Part shown: positions 50,361 through 59,275 of the stretch, in pieces
Layout: each line of letters starts with the position of its first letter
Position numbering within the stretch: position 1 is the stretch's first letter
Source of the DNA: Plecoglossus altivelis
Taxonomy: Eukaryota; Chordata; Actinopteri; Osmeriformes; Plecoglossidae
NCBI GenBank assembly: GCA_036571765.1
Contig: BROE01000012.1
Coordinates: forward strand, 10,306,575-10,370,574
Direction: 5' to 3'
Length of the DNA stretch: 64,000 nucleotides
Position numbers and translations under genes: made by a program
The notes under the pieces: model-generated
What the model was told of the DNA's origin: nothing
Database searches by the model: none
Seen by the model: only the letters and a program-made list of their open reading frames with translations

Positions 50361-53300
50361 ACACACACACACACACACATAAACACACGATGGCTGTTGA
50401 AAATAAATAGTTCTAATATCCACCCCCTCCTCAGCACACACAGTGTTGTATGTACCCTGATGAGCATGTGGAATAATCAATGGACCTGACAGACAGGTTG
50501 CTGTCTGGACCCTTGCTCTCTAACACCCTCTGACCAGACATGGAAAATACCAGACTGCTCCACTTTCTGACTCACGGGTCCACGACTGCTTAAACACACA
50601 CAGGTAGATATGATTTCTACAAATAAAAACGGAACGAATGGAAGACTGGTTTGATCAGAGAGATGATGACATCGCAGAGAGAGTGAGCTGTCTTGCTTCT
50701 GTCGTTCTGTTACCTTTGCACCTTTTCTCTCTGCTTTCCCTAGGCTTTCTGTCTCATCCTATACGTTTCCCCCCTCTCTCTTTTCCCCCAGATATATTCC
50801 TTACTTTAAGAAATTCTCCCGCTTCCCTCGCTCATAAATCTCTCTCTCTCTCGTCTCTCTCCACACACTGTATCCTCTCTTTCCGCTCCCTCCGCTCCAT
50901 TCTCTTCTTCTTTGCTCTCTCATATAAATCTCCCTCCCTTTCTCCGCCTATACCCACTCACTCTCTTTTCCTCCCTCTGCCACAACCCCTCCCTCGTTCT
51001 TTGTCTCTCCCTACCCCTCTCTCTCTCTCTCTTTTCCTCCCTCCAGCTCCCCCCTCCCCAAAAAAGCCTCCCTCTCCCCCTCTCCGTCTTTCTTCAGGCA
51101 GCCGCCGCAAAGGCCCCATTTTAATAAATCTGCTCCTTTATTGGTGCTGGGTGTCTCTGGGTGAGGGGGGGAGAGGAAAGAGAGGAAGGAGAGAGGGGAG
51201 CAAAAGGAGCAGGCGAGAAGAGGGAGGGAGGGAGGGCTCCACGGTATGCATATCATGGGCTGGTGAGAGGCAGAGAGAATGAAACCTGGAGAGTAGGCCG
51301 TCTCAAAAGGGAGAGGGGAGGGGAGTGTGAAACATGCACACACGCACGTAAGAGCGCGCGCACACACACACACACACAGTCTCTAATGACAGTAATTCAC
51401 CGGTCATGAGCTAATGGGTTTATCCCCTCCTCTTAAAGGGCCGGTAGCACATTTATCTGTACCCCCACACACCATCCAATAATAAAGGAGGAACAAAAGC
51501 CCTTTAGCTTAGCACAAACATGATGTAAACCGTGTGACCTTATGGACATGGCCAGCGTCAAGGGTTTAGAATTCACAACCCCTGTGTCTACCCTCTTTTC
51601 ATGAATAACCAGTTAGCACCATACAAGGTGGTTGGGGTTAGACTGACCGCATTGTAGTATTGTCAAGTCGCAGTTGATAGACCGAGCGACAATGCGGTTG
51701 TCCGATTGCTAGGCTAGCAATACGCAATGCCTGAGCTAAGCTAATAATGACACTCGAGGTTCAATATGAGCCATCAGTCAACTGTGACAGATGAGGGGGT
51801 GGGGGGGGGGAGTTAGCCTAGCATTAGCGTGTTAAGGGACGCAAGCGCTTGGTAGTAGAATCTGTGGCGTGTGTGAGTATGTGTTGGGGGGAGGGGGGTT
51901 GCTGTCGCAAGAGACCTCAAGACATACACAAGACAAGATATTTGTTTACTATTCCCTACTGACGCAGTACCTTCTTTCTGGGGCAACCACCGCCATTTTA
52001 CCCCGCCTGAACATCCGGGGGAGGCGTTTAAACCGCGAAACAAGGTCCTCCCCAGACACATTGAAAGCCAGTCGGAGATGTTTATGACCAGCCTTACGTT
52101 TGAGCTGTTGAATTATTCACATCCAAATATCTCTCCAGCCTTCTATACTTCCTGGTATCAGCTCATATGATGCCTAAAACCTCCGCAGGTAGCACGGAAC
52201 ATTTCTTTTCGCAACAGCAGCTGGCGAGCAGCTTGGTCCAGGTAAACGGTTTCGCTTACGTGCGGTAAGTACTGCCCCATTGAGGCACCATCCCTACCGT
52301 CAATACTGTGGGAAAGAGCCAGACAGACCACAAACAGCCAAGCGACATGATCCAAAATGGCGTCTTACCTGTGCGTGAGGTTGCATGGCACCATAGGGCA
52401 TGCTCTGGTTCAGCACTTTCTGCTTCATCAGAAGCATCCGCTTCTGCTCCTCGCTCAGGTGGGCAGTCTGCCCGGGGATTGGCCCTTGCGTCTGGCCTGG
52501 CACCGCCCCCTGCACGCCTCCTCCTCCGCCGTTCCCCGTCTGCATGTAGGGAGGCATCATGGGGTTTTTCACCTGGTTGGCAATGGGCGGGGTCATTCTC
52601 TGGCCCATGTGGTCCATGGCCGCTGTGAAATGACTGAGCGGTTTAGTGTTGCTATACGACAACATAGCCGCCTGTTGCTGTTTGCTGAGGGCGTTCTGGG
52701 CCATGTTGTTTGGCTGCTGCTGCTGCTGTTGTTGCTGCTGGCTCATCATGCCCATGTGGCTGTGGGACTGAGGGAGGTAGTTGTTCATAGGGGCTTTGGG
52801 TCCGTTGTTGGTGGTCATCCCTGCCACCAGGGGGCCTTGAGGCCCAGTGTTAAAGGCTTGCGGTGGGTACATCATGGGGCTGTTGGGTTTGTCCTGATTG
52901 AAGGGACCCGAGGCGTAGGGGCTGGTTGGGGCGCCAGCAGGGGACCAGTTAGCCGCTTGCTGCTGCTGTTTCTGCTGCATTAGCTTAGCACGTTGCTGCG
53001 CCGCCATGGCCTTTAACTGCTCCGCTGGCGACAGGTCAGGGGTCACAGGTCCCGGTCCACCTCCGCCTGGCTGACCTGCAGGGACCACCCCTGCCCCGCC
53101 AGGACCCGTGCCTGCCTGTCCCACCCCAGGACCTGGGTTCATCATAAATCCATTCCCAGGTCTGGGTCCTGCTTGCGTCTGGGCCTGGGTGGGGGTCTGA
53201 GGGGAGCGAGCTATGCAGTTAGGCAGAGGGGAGCCAGATGCCATGGCGACCGCAGGTGACTGCTGCAAAGGCTGCTGGGGCGGCGTTCCGTTGGCGGCGG

Positions 53301-54236
53301 TGGCAAACTGAGGCCCTGAGGATGAGGGGCGGACCTGAGGAGAGATGATGCAGATGATGATCATAGCGCCTGATCAACTTAAATATAAGCAGTTACACAT
53401 CTACAAGAATTGAGATTCCTCACATGTAAACCTGTCAAACCTGAACCATGACAACCATAACATATTGATAATGTGAACGTGTCGTAAAAACTACAACCCA
53501 CACCGACAGTTTCAGTGAGATGACAGCTCAGTCTCACCTGTGGAGAGCCCATGGGGACTTGTGGCCCTCCTTGAGGAGGGGGGTGGGCGGCTGTTGCCGG
53601 GGATGGGTCCTGCGGCCCGGGCGTTTGAGTGGCGGGCCGCGTGAACTCCGCCTCCTTCTTCTCCTCAAAGTCCTCGTTGAAGAGGTCGTGCATGTCGTCC
53701 TCCGGCACGGTATTGGCCAGCTCGTCAATCAGCTCCTGCCACTCCTGGTCATTCAGGTTGATGTCGGAGAACAGCTTGTTCTGATTGGACAGCGAGGTAT
53801 CTGAGGACTCGATCCCGCCCCCGTCGTCCAGCGGCTCCTGTTTCAGGTCCTTGAGGAGTCCAAACCCGTCCTCCAGATCCAACGACCCGTTCAGCTTGAT
53901 GTCCGGGAGGCCGCCGTTCTTCCCCAGGTCGTCCTGGCGACCCGAGATGTGGTTGCCGTGGTTAACGTTGCCAGGGTTACCGTTGTTGCCGCTGCCGTTG
54001 TTGTTGTTGCCGCCCGCGTTGACACCCAGCAGGGGCTTGATGTCCATCTGGTGGAGTGGAGAGATGGGGGGCACATTATTGGGCATTCCCGCCAGCAAAT
54101 CCAGCCCACCAGGACCGGAACCTTCCTTTCGTAGTCGCTTGGTAGTCGGCGAGTAGCTCCCGTCGCAGATGCCGTTTTGGTCGCCATTGAGGGGTGAGCG
54201 GGCGCTGTCTAGTTTTCTCTTCACCGTCTCCTGGAG
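19593..54236 (-). CDS. maml3: maml3-like gene: mastermind-like Notch co-activator (partial, exon 1 off the right edge)
   Basis: Five minus-strand exons give a 1033-residue C-terminal portion of a mastermind-like protein. These nuclear proteins bind the Notch intracellular domain on CSL (RBPJ) and recruit p300/CBP. Visible hallmarks are ETVKRKL...ARSPLNGDQNG, the acidic LSNQNKLFSDINLNDQEWQE then LIDELANTVPEDD and DLFNEDFEEKKEAEF, SPAEQLKAMAAQQRAKLMQQ, AHLSEEQKRMLLMKQK, NPYPQVNQYQG, and Q/G/P-rich low complexity throughout. Wording such as RPSSSGP, GYQRTSSQDMSSYGYG and the shared neighbourhood with naa15 favour maml3 over maml1/2. The N-terminal basic helix that contacts Notch/CSL is encoded by exon 1, which is not in this window. 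Confidence 0.87.
20687..21964 (-). other. maml3: maml3 intron before the last exon
   Basis: A 1.28-kb intron with a degenerate ATGGATGGATAAATG-type tetranucleotide repeat (about 20790-20915) and a CT-rich tract (21600-21790). No other gene is seen. Confidence 0.8.
21965..22043 (-). CDS. maml3: maml3 penultimate exon (79 bp)
   Basis: It encodes LQQQQHLPRQMVQGQRNPYP then QVNQYQ plus one base, matching human LQPQRNPYPVQQVNQFQG. The acceptor is GTGTAG and the donor CCAGG/GTAAGT. It is phase 0 to 1. The call rests on homology, as the exon is too small to be found as an open frame. Confidence 0.92.
22060..22145. repeat. (CA)n microsatellite
   Basis: An imperfect CA tract with CG interruptions, lying 17 bp from the 79-bp maml3 exon on its acceptor side. 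Confidence 0.93.
22524..22656 (+). repeat. G-rich 19-bp minisatellite, 7 copies
   Basis: Seven 19-bp units of the type GTGTAGCGAGGGGGGGCTG (or CAG at the end, or GGGAGGG in one) run head to tail. Each has a run of 6-7 G, so the plus strand (the non-transcribed template side for maml3) could form G-quadruplexes. It lies in the maml3 intron. Confidence 0.95.
22836..23099 (-). CDS. maml3: maml3 exon (Q-rich, 264 bp)
   Basis: It encodes EQGVVGMSRPPGAVPPPHPS then GGVASGVGPSQGAGPPPGYL, GNQQQAMMKQMMALEQEKRV and QLHMMEQQKQQLLREQRHQQ, ending LLAEQ. It matches the human region with IMKQMLIDQRAQLIEQQKQQ. The acceptor is CTCCAG and the donor GAGCAG/GTAGCA. It is phase 0 to 0. Confidence 0.93.
23749..23811. 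repeat. (GT)n microsatellite
   Basis: About 30 GT units with two CG interruptions. Confidence 0.96.
24108..24195. repeat. (GA)n tract
   Basis: A GAGA purine tract, preceded and followed by further GGA-rich sequence (24040-24340). Confidence 0.92.
24455..24515. repeat. CACACGCACACCGA tandem repeat
   Basis: Three head-to-tail copies of an imperfect CA-rich unit of about 20 bp (ACACGCACACCGACACAC). Confidence 0.9.
25205..25241. repeat. (TG)n microsatellite
   Basis: About 18 uninterrupted TG units. Confidence 0.97.
25644..25683. repeat. (CA)n microsatellite
   Basis: About 20 CA units. Further CA runs follow at 25783-25817 and 25914-25930. Confidence 0.97.
27043..27315 (+). repeat. Purine-rich GA/GGGA tract
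   Basis: AGAGAGACAGAGA-type repeats merge into GGGAGAGAGG sequence and end in a pure (GA)n at about 27288-27315. (GT)n follows at 27571-27606. Confidence 0.9.
28020..29010 (+). repeat. Long polypyrimidine (CT/CCT) region
   Basis: About 1 kb strongly biased to pyrimidine on the plus strand (purine on the maml3 sense strand). It includes CT runs at 28838-28906 and two imperfect copies of a block reading CTCACGCTGCACCCTCCCTC near 28916-29000. Confidence 0.85.
30043..30061 (+). repeat. Poly-G run (19 G)
   Basis: Nineteen consecutive G. Such length is prone to sequencing and assembly error. Confidence 0.95.
31480..31570. repeat. (GA)n microsatellite
   Basis: AGAGAGTGAGAGAG-type sequence grading into a pure GA run. 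Confidence 0.94.
33098..33390. repeat. (GT)n with TATCTGTGTG minisatellite structure
   Basis: A pure (GT)n (33098-33141) is followed by about 250 bp of GT runs punctuated by TTTGTATCTGTGTGTGTCTG-like units. Confidence 0.94.
33833..34515. other. Assembly gap (683 N) inside a GA repeat
   Basis: Both flanks are GA purine repeat (GAGAGAGGGAGAGA on the left, pure GA on the right to about 34556). The gap is therefore probably an unresolved GA expansion, and its true size is unknown. Confidence 0.98.
36011..36157. repeat. 23/24-bp CpG-containing minisatellite, 6 copies
   Basis: Units of the form AGAGAAAGAGAGCGAC(A)ACGAGCG or with GCGAGCG. The first two units are 24 bp with CAACGAG and the later ones 23 bp with CGCGAG. 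Confidence 0.93.
36547..36593. promoter_or_regulatory. Palindromic GGGATAATT / TGTTGGCCAACA element with direct repeat
   Basis: 36547-36578 is a near-perfect inverted repeat. GGGATAATT is mirrored by AATTATCCC around the palindrome TGTTGGCCAACA, with two extra bases on the right arm. The 12-mer CCAACAGTAATT recurs at 36562-36573 and 36582-36593, exactly 20 bp apart. It resembles stacked homeodomain and NF1-like sites. Its role is inferred. Confidence 0.45.
37382..37430. promoter_or_regulatory. Candidate conserved non-coding element
   Basis: A short unique island in purine repeats contains an E-box CAGCTG, CAGCTGTTCCATTAGCTGCA, a SOX-like CCATTGTG and a homeodomain-type TTTAATTAC. The composition is like developmental enhancers. 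There is no direct proof. Confidence 0.35.
38054..38129. repeat. (CA)n microsatellite
   Basis: About 37 CA units with one AAACAAAC interruption near 38092. Confidence 0.96.
38596..38730 (+). repeat. Dispersed fish repeat fragment (SINE-like, tRNA-box-containing)
   Basis: It reads TGTTGCCTCACAGC, then GATTCGATTCCCGCTTGGG, then CTGTGTGGAGTATTCATACT and TCTCCCC. This is the recognisable core of a very common dispersed repeat in fish genomes. It has diverged (for example TATTCATACT in place of TTTGCATGTT). No family name is claimed. Confidence 0.5.
41011..41224. repeat. 34-bp minisatellite, 6 copies
   Basis: Units start at 41011, 41045, 41079, 41113, 41149 and 41183 and share CGGTAGTGTGTGGGTGTGTG then CAGTGGCG. 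One unit is 36 bp through an extra TG. Confidence 0.95.
41408..41505. repeat. (CA)n with GTAAACAAG spacers
   Basis: Three copies of a CA run followed by CACGTAAACAAG. Confidence 0.94.
41942..41949. promoter_or_regulatory. Perfect CRE palindrome TGACGTCA in a CpG-rich island
   Basis: TGACGTCA sits in GTGACGTCAGCGTCGCCGTC, followed by CGTCCCGCCATGCTGG (YY1-like CGCCAT). CpGs are clustered here, unlike in most of the intron. It could be an internal promoter or enhancer of maml3. Confidence 0.35.
42145..42525 (+). repeat. GA/GGGA purine tract
   Basis: About 380 bp nearly pure purine on the plus strand, with recurring GAGACCAAGGGAGAGA and GAGAGCAAGAGAGA blocks. Confidence 0.92.
43766..43816. repeat. 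(GT)n(GC)n alternating purine-pyrimidine tract
   Basis: (TG)n runs straight into GCGCGCGCGCGCGC, an alternating tract with Z-DNA potential. Confidence 0.94.
44579..44930 (+). repeat. GA-rich minisatellite with GACGGAGCAAGAGAG units
   Basis: About 350 bp of purine tract with recurring GACGGAGCAAGAGAGAG blocks. Confidence 0.92.
45045..45175 (+). repeat. AGAGAGAGGGAGACAG repeat
   Basis: Seven or so head-to-tail units of about 18 bp (GAGAGAGGGAGACAGAGA). Confidence 0.92.
46636..46890 (+). repeat. (CT)n / (TCTG)n compound tract
   Basis: CT runs alternate with TCTG and TCTTTG, with a pure (TCTG)n block near 46727-46752. It is preceded by (GT)n at 46514-46544. Confidence 0.94.
47673..47695 (+). 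repeat. Poly-G run (23 G)
   Basis: Twenty-three consecutive G, next to further G-rich sequence (47706-47715). Confidence 0.95.
48294..49235 (+). repeat. Near-identical direct duplication flanking an N gap and poly-C
   Basis: 48297-48535 and 49001-49227 carry the same sequence: CGCAGAACAGAACACGACAG, then TCCCTGCCTCCATCCCT, TCAACAGGATCTGAGAGCAG and CCCTGACACGTGTG, each followed by a GA run and GGAAGGAATATCA. The copies differ mostly by homopolymer length and single-base indels. Between them lie poly-C (48539-48597) and 403 N (48598-49000). Confidence 0.9.
48598..49000. other. Assembly gap (403 N)
   Basis: The gap follows a run of more than 50 C (with one G at about 48566) and sits between two copies of the same 230-bp sequence. 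Confidence 0.98.
50141..50210. promoter_or_regulatory. Candidate conserved non-coding element
   Basis: A unique stretch has GCATAAATTAGTGTCATGGC, an octamer-like ATATGCAAAG and GACAATTAAAGCTTG. It is homeodomain- and POU-like and sits among repeats. Inference only. Confidence 0.3.
50320..50387. repeat. (CA)n microsatellite
   Basis: About 33 CA units with TA interruptions. Confidence 0.96.
52369..53334 (-). CDS. maml3: maml3 exon with poly-Gln (966 bp)
   Basis: It encodes VRPSSSGPQFATAANGTPPQ through SPQTPTQAQTQAGPRPGNGF, LSPAEQLKAMAAQQRAKLMQ, KPNSPMMYPPQAFN, a nine-Gln run, YSNTKPLSHFTAAMDHMGQR and AHLSEEQKRMLLMKQKVLNQ, to PYGAMQPHAQ. Order and wording follow human MAML3. The acceptor is CCTCAG and the donor CACAG/GTAAGA. 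It is phase 0 to 0. Confidence 0.95.
53335..53537 (-). other. maml3: Short maml3 intron (203 bp)
   Basis: It separates ...VPMGSPQ from VRPSSSGPQF. It begins GTGAGA, ends CCTCAG, and has in-frame stop codons, so it is not coding. As I recall, in human MAML3 these residues lie together within the large exon 2, so this intron may be extra. Confidence 0.85.
53538..54236 (-). CDS. maml3: maml3 exon 2 (acidic transactivation segment, 699 bp)
   Basis: It encodes LQETVKRKLDSARSPLNGDQ then NGICDGSYSPTTKRLRKEGS, a basic NLS-like KRLRK, an Asn/Gly-rich stretch, KDLKQEPLDDGGGIESSDTS, LSNQNKLFSDINLNDQEWQE and LIDELANTVPEDD, ending VPMGSPQ. The acidic part is nearly identical to human MAML3 and corresponds to the p300/CBP-recruiting region known in MAML1. 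The acceptor is TCACAG and the donor CCACAG/GTGAGA. It is phase 0 to 0. Confidence 0.95.
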
Positions 54237-54846
54237 CTGTGAGGAAGACAGGAAACAGGAAGCTGTCAGGACCGAGGTGAACCTGTTTTTTATGAAAGGT
54301 ATCCTGTGTTATGTGAGCTGACTGGGATTGTAGATCCCAGAGCAGAAGGATAACACAGGTATTACTGGTCTTCTAAGTGCAGGCCCTTTAAACATCATAC
54401 TACGAACAACGCCACTTTCTCAAGATACTCCACATGCCGAGCAGGATGGCTGTATAATCTATGCATTCTTTGATCCAGCCCAGTGGCTGTTCAACACAAA
54501 GGGACGGAATGGCTGAGAGAGAAAGAGAGGAGGAAAGAAAGGGAGAGAAGAGGGGGGAAAAGAGGGAAAGAAAGAGAGACAGACAGAGACAGAAAGAGAG
54601 GGGGAGGGAAAGAGAGCCTGTGCTAACCCACCATTAGCAATCACAGCAGGCTCATTTAGAGCGGTTCGGGGACAGAGAACAGAGAGATCAGAGGAGTGTG
54701 CTATAGTCTTGAACGCTCCCTCTCTCATTACCATAATTAGCTGCTGGAGTGGAACCAGCAGATCCTGGGTGGGTAGAATCAGAATCTTTGTACCTGCATG
54801 TGCTCTGATGCACACACATGCTTTGGAGTACAGTAATCTGCCATCC

Positions 54847-54847
<1 letters not shown>

Positions 54848-54899
<52 letters not shown>
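54848..54899. repeat. (CA)n microsatellite
   Basis: About 25 uninterrupted CA units, followed by a 13-G run at 54909-54921. Confidence 0.97.
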
Positions 54900-54900
<1 letters not shown>

Positions 54901-55266
54901 ACACGATACGGGGGGGGGGGGGCTCCTTCATGACTTACAGGAAAGAACTGGAATGGGCTTCTTTTTTTTTACGGTCTCACTATTTGAGATACACCCCTGC
55001 AGTTGTGAGAAGGTTGTTTTAAAGTGCCGGCTACGCTCCTCAACACATGTGAGCTGCTGAACAGCCTTGACACGCACATGCATACACTCACTCACTCACA
55101 CACACATACATACACACACACACTTATTGTGTGTGTGTGTTCAGATTGTTTTCTGACCACTGAGGTGGACCCATACACACACACACACACACACGTAAAA
55201 AGACCACTGAAGTATGTAAGATGTGTACCTGTTCATGCTTGTGTGTGAGTGCATGAGTGTGCCTGT

Positions 55267-55269
<3 letters not shown>

Positions 55270-55316
<47 letters not shown>
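55270..55316. repeat. (GT)n microsatellite
   Basis: About 22 GT units. A (CA)n of similar length lies at 55428-55474 in the opposite sense, so the pair could form a hairpin in transcripts. Confidence 0.95.
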
Positions 55317-55318
<2 letters not shown>

Positions 55319-55426
55319 CTACCACCATAAAGCTGCTTCACTCAGCAGACGACTATCGAATAGAACACACACTAATGAGCAGGCAACAGGTCCATTGGTG
55401 GGCAGTTTGTTGCGGTTTCTCAGTGT

Positions 55427-55477
<51 letters not shown>

Positions 55478-55715
55478 GCAGACATGCCACCTGCAGACCT
55501 GCTTGTACACTACGACGTGTGTGAGAGTGAAGCGTGTGTGAGAGTGAAGCGTACGCTTGCGTTTCTTAAGCACTGAGACCTCACAACAGTAACAGCCGTC
55601 TCCCTTTAAAACCGTACTTAAATTGACTCTAATTATCAGGTTTATGAAGTACAAAACACCCGTGCAGAAATACAAATGTAGGTGTGCACACGCACGCACG
55701 CACGCACACACGCAC

Positions 55716-55747
<32 letters not shown>

Positions 55748-56102
55748 TTTCAAACATCTTTGGGGTGCCGAAATGTCCTTGCTCATCCAGTCCAGTTAGG
55801 TGAAGCAAGATGCGATGGAGGGGAGGGGGGCTGTGGAGAGCGGGGACAGGACGAGCCAGACAGGAGGAGAGCAGCACTTGTTGTCTTGCTCTCTGCGTTC
55901 TGACAGCAACATAAAACAACAGCTCCTCTATGTGCTCTCGGCACCCAGGAGGGAGGGGAGACAGACAGAGAGACGGAGGGATGGAGGGAACGGAAGCATG
56001 GAGGCAGATTGAAGGAGAGGGAGAACAAATATCGAAGGAGGACCTGTTATTCAGACAGATGGTCTCTTTCGTCTGAGTGAAGGAGCTGCTTTGAACATGG
56101 AG

Positions 56103-56220
56103 AGGGAGAGACATAGAGAGACACAGAGAGAGAGAGACCTAGAGAGAGAGAGAGAGAGAGAGGGACAGAGAGAGAGACATAGAGAGAGACATAGAGAGAG
56201 AGAGACAGACAGTCAGACAG
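56103..56220 (+). repeat. GA / AGAGACATAG repeat
   Basis: A purine tract with recurring AGAGAGAGACATAGAGAG units. Confidence 0.92.
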
Positions 56221-56300
56221 AGAACCACCAAGGTGCTGTTGTTATAGCAACCTTGTGCTCCGGCGCTTTGTGCACTGCCCCCCCCCACCCCCACCCAACA

Positions 56301-56337
<37 letters not shown>

Positions 56338-56944
56338 TAACGCCTCCCTTATTCCTTCACTTGCCCGCCCACCCACCCACCCTCCCTGCCTCCTCTTTCT
56401 TCTGTCCTGGCTGCAATGGACAACTATGCTAATAATGTGCAGGAAATGACCAACCCGACTGCTAGACTACACGCATGCACGTACACACCCTCCACCACAT
56501 TTTTTTATGTCACGGGTCTCAGCCATCAGACTGTGAAATGAGTCAATTTAATCAAACGTGCCTCTAATCAAGTGTGTGTGTGTCCTCAGTGGAATGACTC
56601 CAAGTCCTACAGACTGTACCTGTGCCCAGAGACCACTGCTGGAAAGGTAGGTGACCAAAAGAAAACATTTGGCTCCCAAAGCAGGTTGCGTGTGTGTGTG
56701 TGTGTACGTGCGTGTTTGGTGCATATAGACACCCAGACAAACACAAACACAAGCGTCCCTTAATTCTCAGCTCCGGGCCACGTTATCTTAATCACACATA
56801 CACAGACCCAGTGTTAACAGGTCACAGGTAGGCGTCAGAAAGGTATCCTCATGCAATTCTCACTAGCACCAAGATGTACAAACACATAAACATACTATTC
56901 TAGGGGGCTTCATCATTCTGCAAAGCTCCAGTGGAGACGTGCGA

Positions 56945-56947
<3 letters not shown>

Positions 56948-56998
<51 letters not shown>
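56948..56998. repeat. (GT)n microsatellite
   Basis: About 25 GT units. Confidence 0.97.
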
Positions 56999-57000
<2 letters not shown>

Positions 57001-57373
57001 TAGGTGTGTGTTATTTACACTTTCAAACTTGCTGACCTGACATAAACACAGAAGGATCCAAAAGTCTCTCTTGTACGTCCTTCATTCTACTCTTCCTTCA
57101 CTCCCACTCGACAACAAACAAACATGCGCTGTGTGTGTGAGCGCGTAGGTGTGCAAAGTGTGTCAATGTGGGGACATTTTAATGAACCGTTAACATTGAG
57201 CAGAGTACTAATTACCATCAGAGTCAGAGGTCGTTTTTGTGTGTGTGCGTGTGTGTGTGTGTGTGTGTCTAAGAAAGAGACCAAGAGAGAGAGAAGAGAA
57301 AGAGCGAAAAAAGAAAGACCAGGAGAGAGACAGAAAGAGGAAAAGAGTACGGAGGAGGATATCAACAGAGAGC

Positions 57374-57375
<2 letters not shown>

Positions 57376-57411
<36 letters not shown>

Positions 57412-57715
57412 AGTGTGTGTGTGTTTGTGTGTGTTTTACCTGTGTGTTTGTGTGTGTTTTACATGCGTGTGTGTTTTACGTGTGTGTGTTTTTCACGTGT
57501 GTGTGTGTTTGTATGTGTGTGTTTTAAGTGCGTGTGTGTGTGTTTGCATGAGTGTGTTTTAAGTGCGTGCGTGTGTTTGTGTGTTCTACGTGTGTGTGTG
57601 TTTGTGTGTGTGCTCTACGTGTGTGTGTGTTTGTGTGAGTGTTTTACGTGTGTGTGCGTTTGTGTGAGTGTTTTACTTGTGTGTGTCTTACGTGCGTGTG
57701 TGTTTGCATGTGTGC
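57376..57715 (+). repeat. (TCTG)n followed by TTTTACGTGTGTGTG minisatellite
   Basis: Eight or so TCTG units lead into about 300 bp of GT-rich units of the type GTGTTTTACGTGTGTGTGTT with variable length. Confidence 0.92.
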
Positions 57716-58027
57716 GTCTGTGGCTCTTGGCTGAGCAGCAGCTCTCGGCTATTTTTAGAGTGCAGCTCCTTCCTGTTCCGCAAGCCGTACCACCACCAGG
57801 CGAGAGAGAGGGGGGTGACAAGGAGAGAGGGAGGGAGGACAGGAAGTGTGAGGGGGAGGTGGGACTGGCCGGGTTCCGTCTTTCGTAAATCAACAGATCC
57901 GCCCCCACCTCTTTTTAGAGCTCCCTCCCACCCAAGCCCATTCCTATCATGCTCCTCCCCCTCGACCCCCTCCTCTCCTCCCCCCTCACTTAGGCTAGGC
58001 CAGTAGCAGAGAGGCAAACCTGTGAAA

Positions 58028-58136
58028 CAGAGAGAGGGAGAGAGAGAGAAGGAGAGAGAGAGAGAGAGAGAGAAGGAGAGAGAGAGAGAAGGAGAGAGAG
58101 AGAGAAGGAGAGAGAGAGAGAGAGAGAGAGAGAGAC
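58028..58136 (+). repeat. (GA)n with GAAGGAGA spacers
   Basis: A purine tract with recurring AGAGAGAGAAGGAGAGAG. A second GA/GACAGAGA tract follows at about 58376-58462. Confidence 0.93.
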
Positions 58137-58405
58137 AAGAGGGAAAATTGTGGATTGCATTCAGGCTAAAGGCGGCTTGCACAACAGGGAAGTGACAAAA
58201 GGATTTCAGTGCTTCTTCTGTGACGTTCACTAGGTTAGGAAATTCAACACACACACACAGGTGGCTTGAGAAGTGAATTTGGAGGAGGATTGAGGGATGA
58301 CAAAGACAAGAAGAGAGAAATAGAGACGAAGATATAGTGAGAGATTCTGAGAAAGAGCGAGATAGAGAGAGTGATAGAGAGACAGAGCAATAGAGAGAGA
58401 AAGAC

Positions 58406-58455
<50 letters not shown>

Positions 58456-58810
58456 TGAGAGAGGGAGGTGGAGGGGGTCCTGGCTCCGAGGCCAGATGGT
58501 CACCAGTAGGGGCCTGACAGCTGTGGGTGTGTGTGTGTGGCAGGGGCAGATTGTACCCAACACCTGTCTGAGTACATAGCTGACAAAAGGGAGTAAGGTG
58601 GGAGGGGGAGCAGAGAGGTAGACAGAACGAGAGAGGGGGAGAGAACAAGAAAGACAGAGTGGGAACACGAGGAGTGTGAATGAAAGAGACAAAATCAGAA
58701 GAGGGGAGAGTGTTTTATGTATCTTGTAGCACCGTATAACTGTCTCGCTCTCCCCGTGAAGCCATTTCCATTATCAGACTAGGAGAGCACCTGCAGCCAA
58801 GAACAACAAA

Positions 58811-58812
<2 letters not shown>

Positions 58813-58880
<68 letters not shown>
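58813..58880. repeat. (GT)n microsatellite, about 34 units
   Basis: A long pure GT run and a strong candidate polymorphic marker. Confidence 0.97.
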
Positions 58881-58882
<2 letters not shown>

Positions 58883-59222
58883 CGGTCTGCCCTCACAACA
58901 GCCTCAGGCAGAGGCTGAGGCCGACTGGAGCTTGAATCTACCAATCGCGAGATTGCCTCCTGTGGCATTCGAGTCGACTCGGCCAATCAGAGTAGCTCTC
59001 TGTTCACACACACACACACACAATCTACGGATGGGCTGCACAAGCAAAACAGACAGTTTTTCCTTCTTCCAGCTTTCTTTCACTCTCTCTTTCTTTCTCT
59101 CTCTCTATATATCTCTGCCTTCCTGCAGCCTGAGAGAGAGAGGCTGCTATGGTAACGGATCATGGCAGAGTAGAAGGCCCCTGATGGCTACTTGGCAGAG
59201 CTTTAACTGTGTCCCACTGGCC

Positions 59223-59272
<50 letters not shown>
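59223..59272. repeat. (GT)n microsatellite
   Basis: About 25 pure GT units. A CA run with CG interruptions follows at 59418-59470. Confidence 0.97.

Positions 59273-59275
<3 letters not shown>

Larger units (their letters stand above)
23100..52368 (-). other. maml3: maml3 large intron (29.3 kb), microsatellite-rich
   Basis: No exon or separate gene could be supported on either strand. Most of the length is (CA)n/(GT)n, (GA)n/(CT)n, poly-G and minisatellites. Unique islands stand out at about 29225-29370, 35150-35460, 36540-36610, 37380-37430, 39000-39200, 40660-40850, 41890-42120, 50140-50215 and 51395-51760. Open frames here are dominated by Arg/Glu, Ser/Leu, His/Thr or Cys/Val repeats, which are translation products of dinucleotide repeats. 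Confidence 0.85.

Noticed and set aside
52357..52983. 208-aa plus-strand open frame
   Set aside because: Antisense shadow of the maml3 poly-Gln exon.
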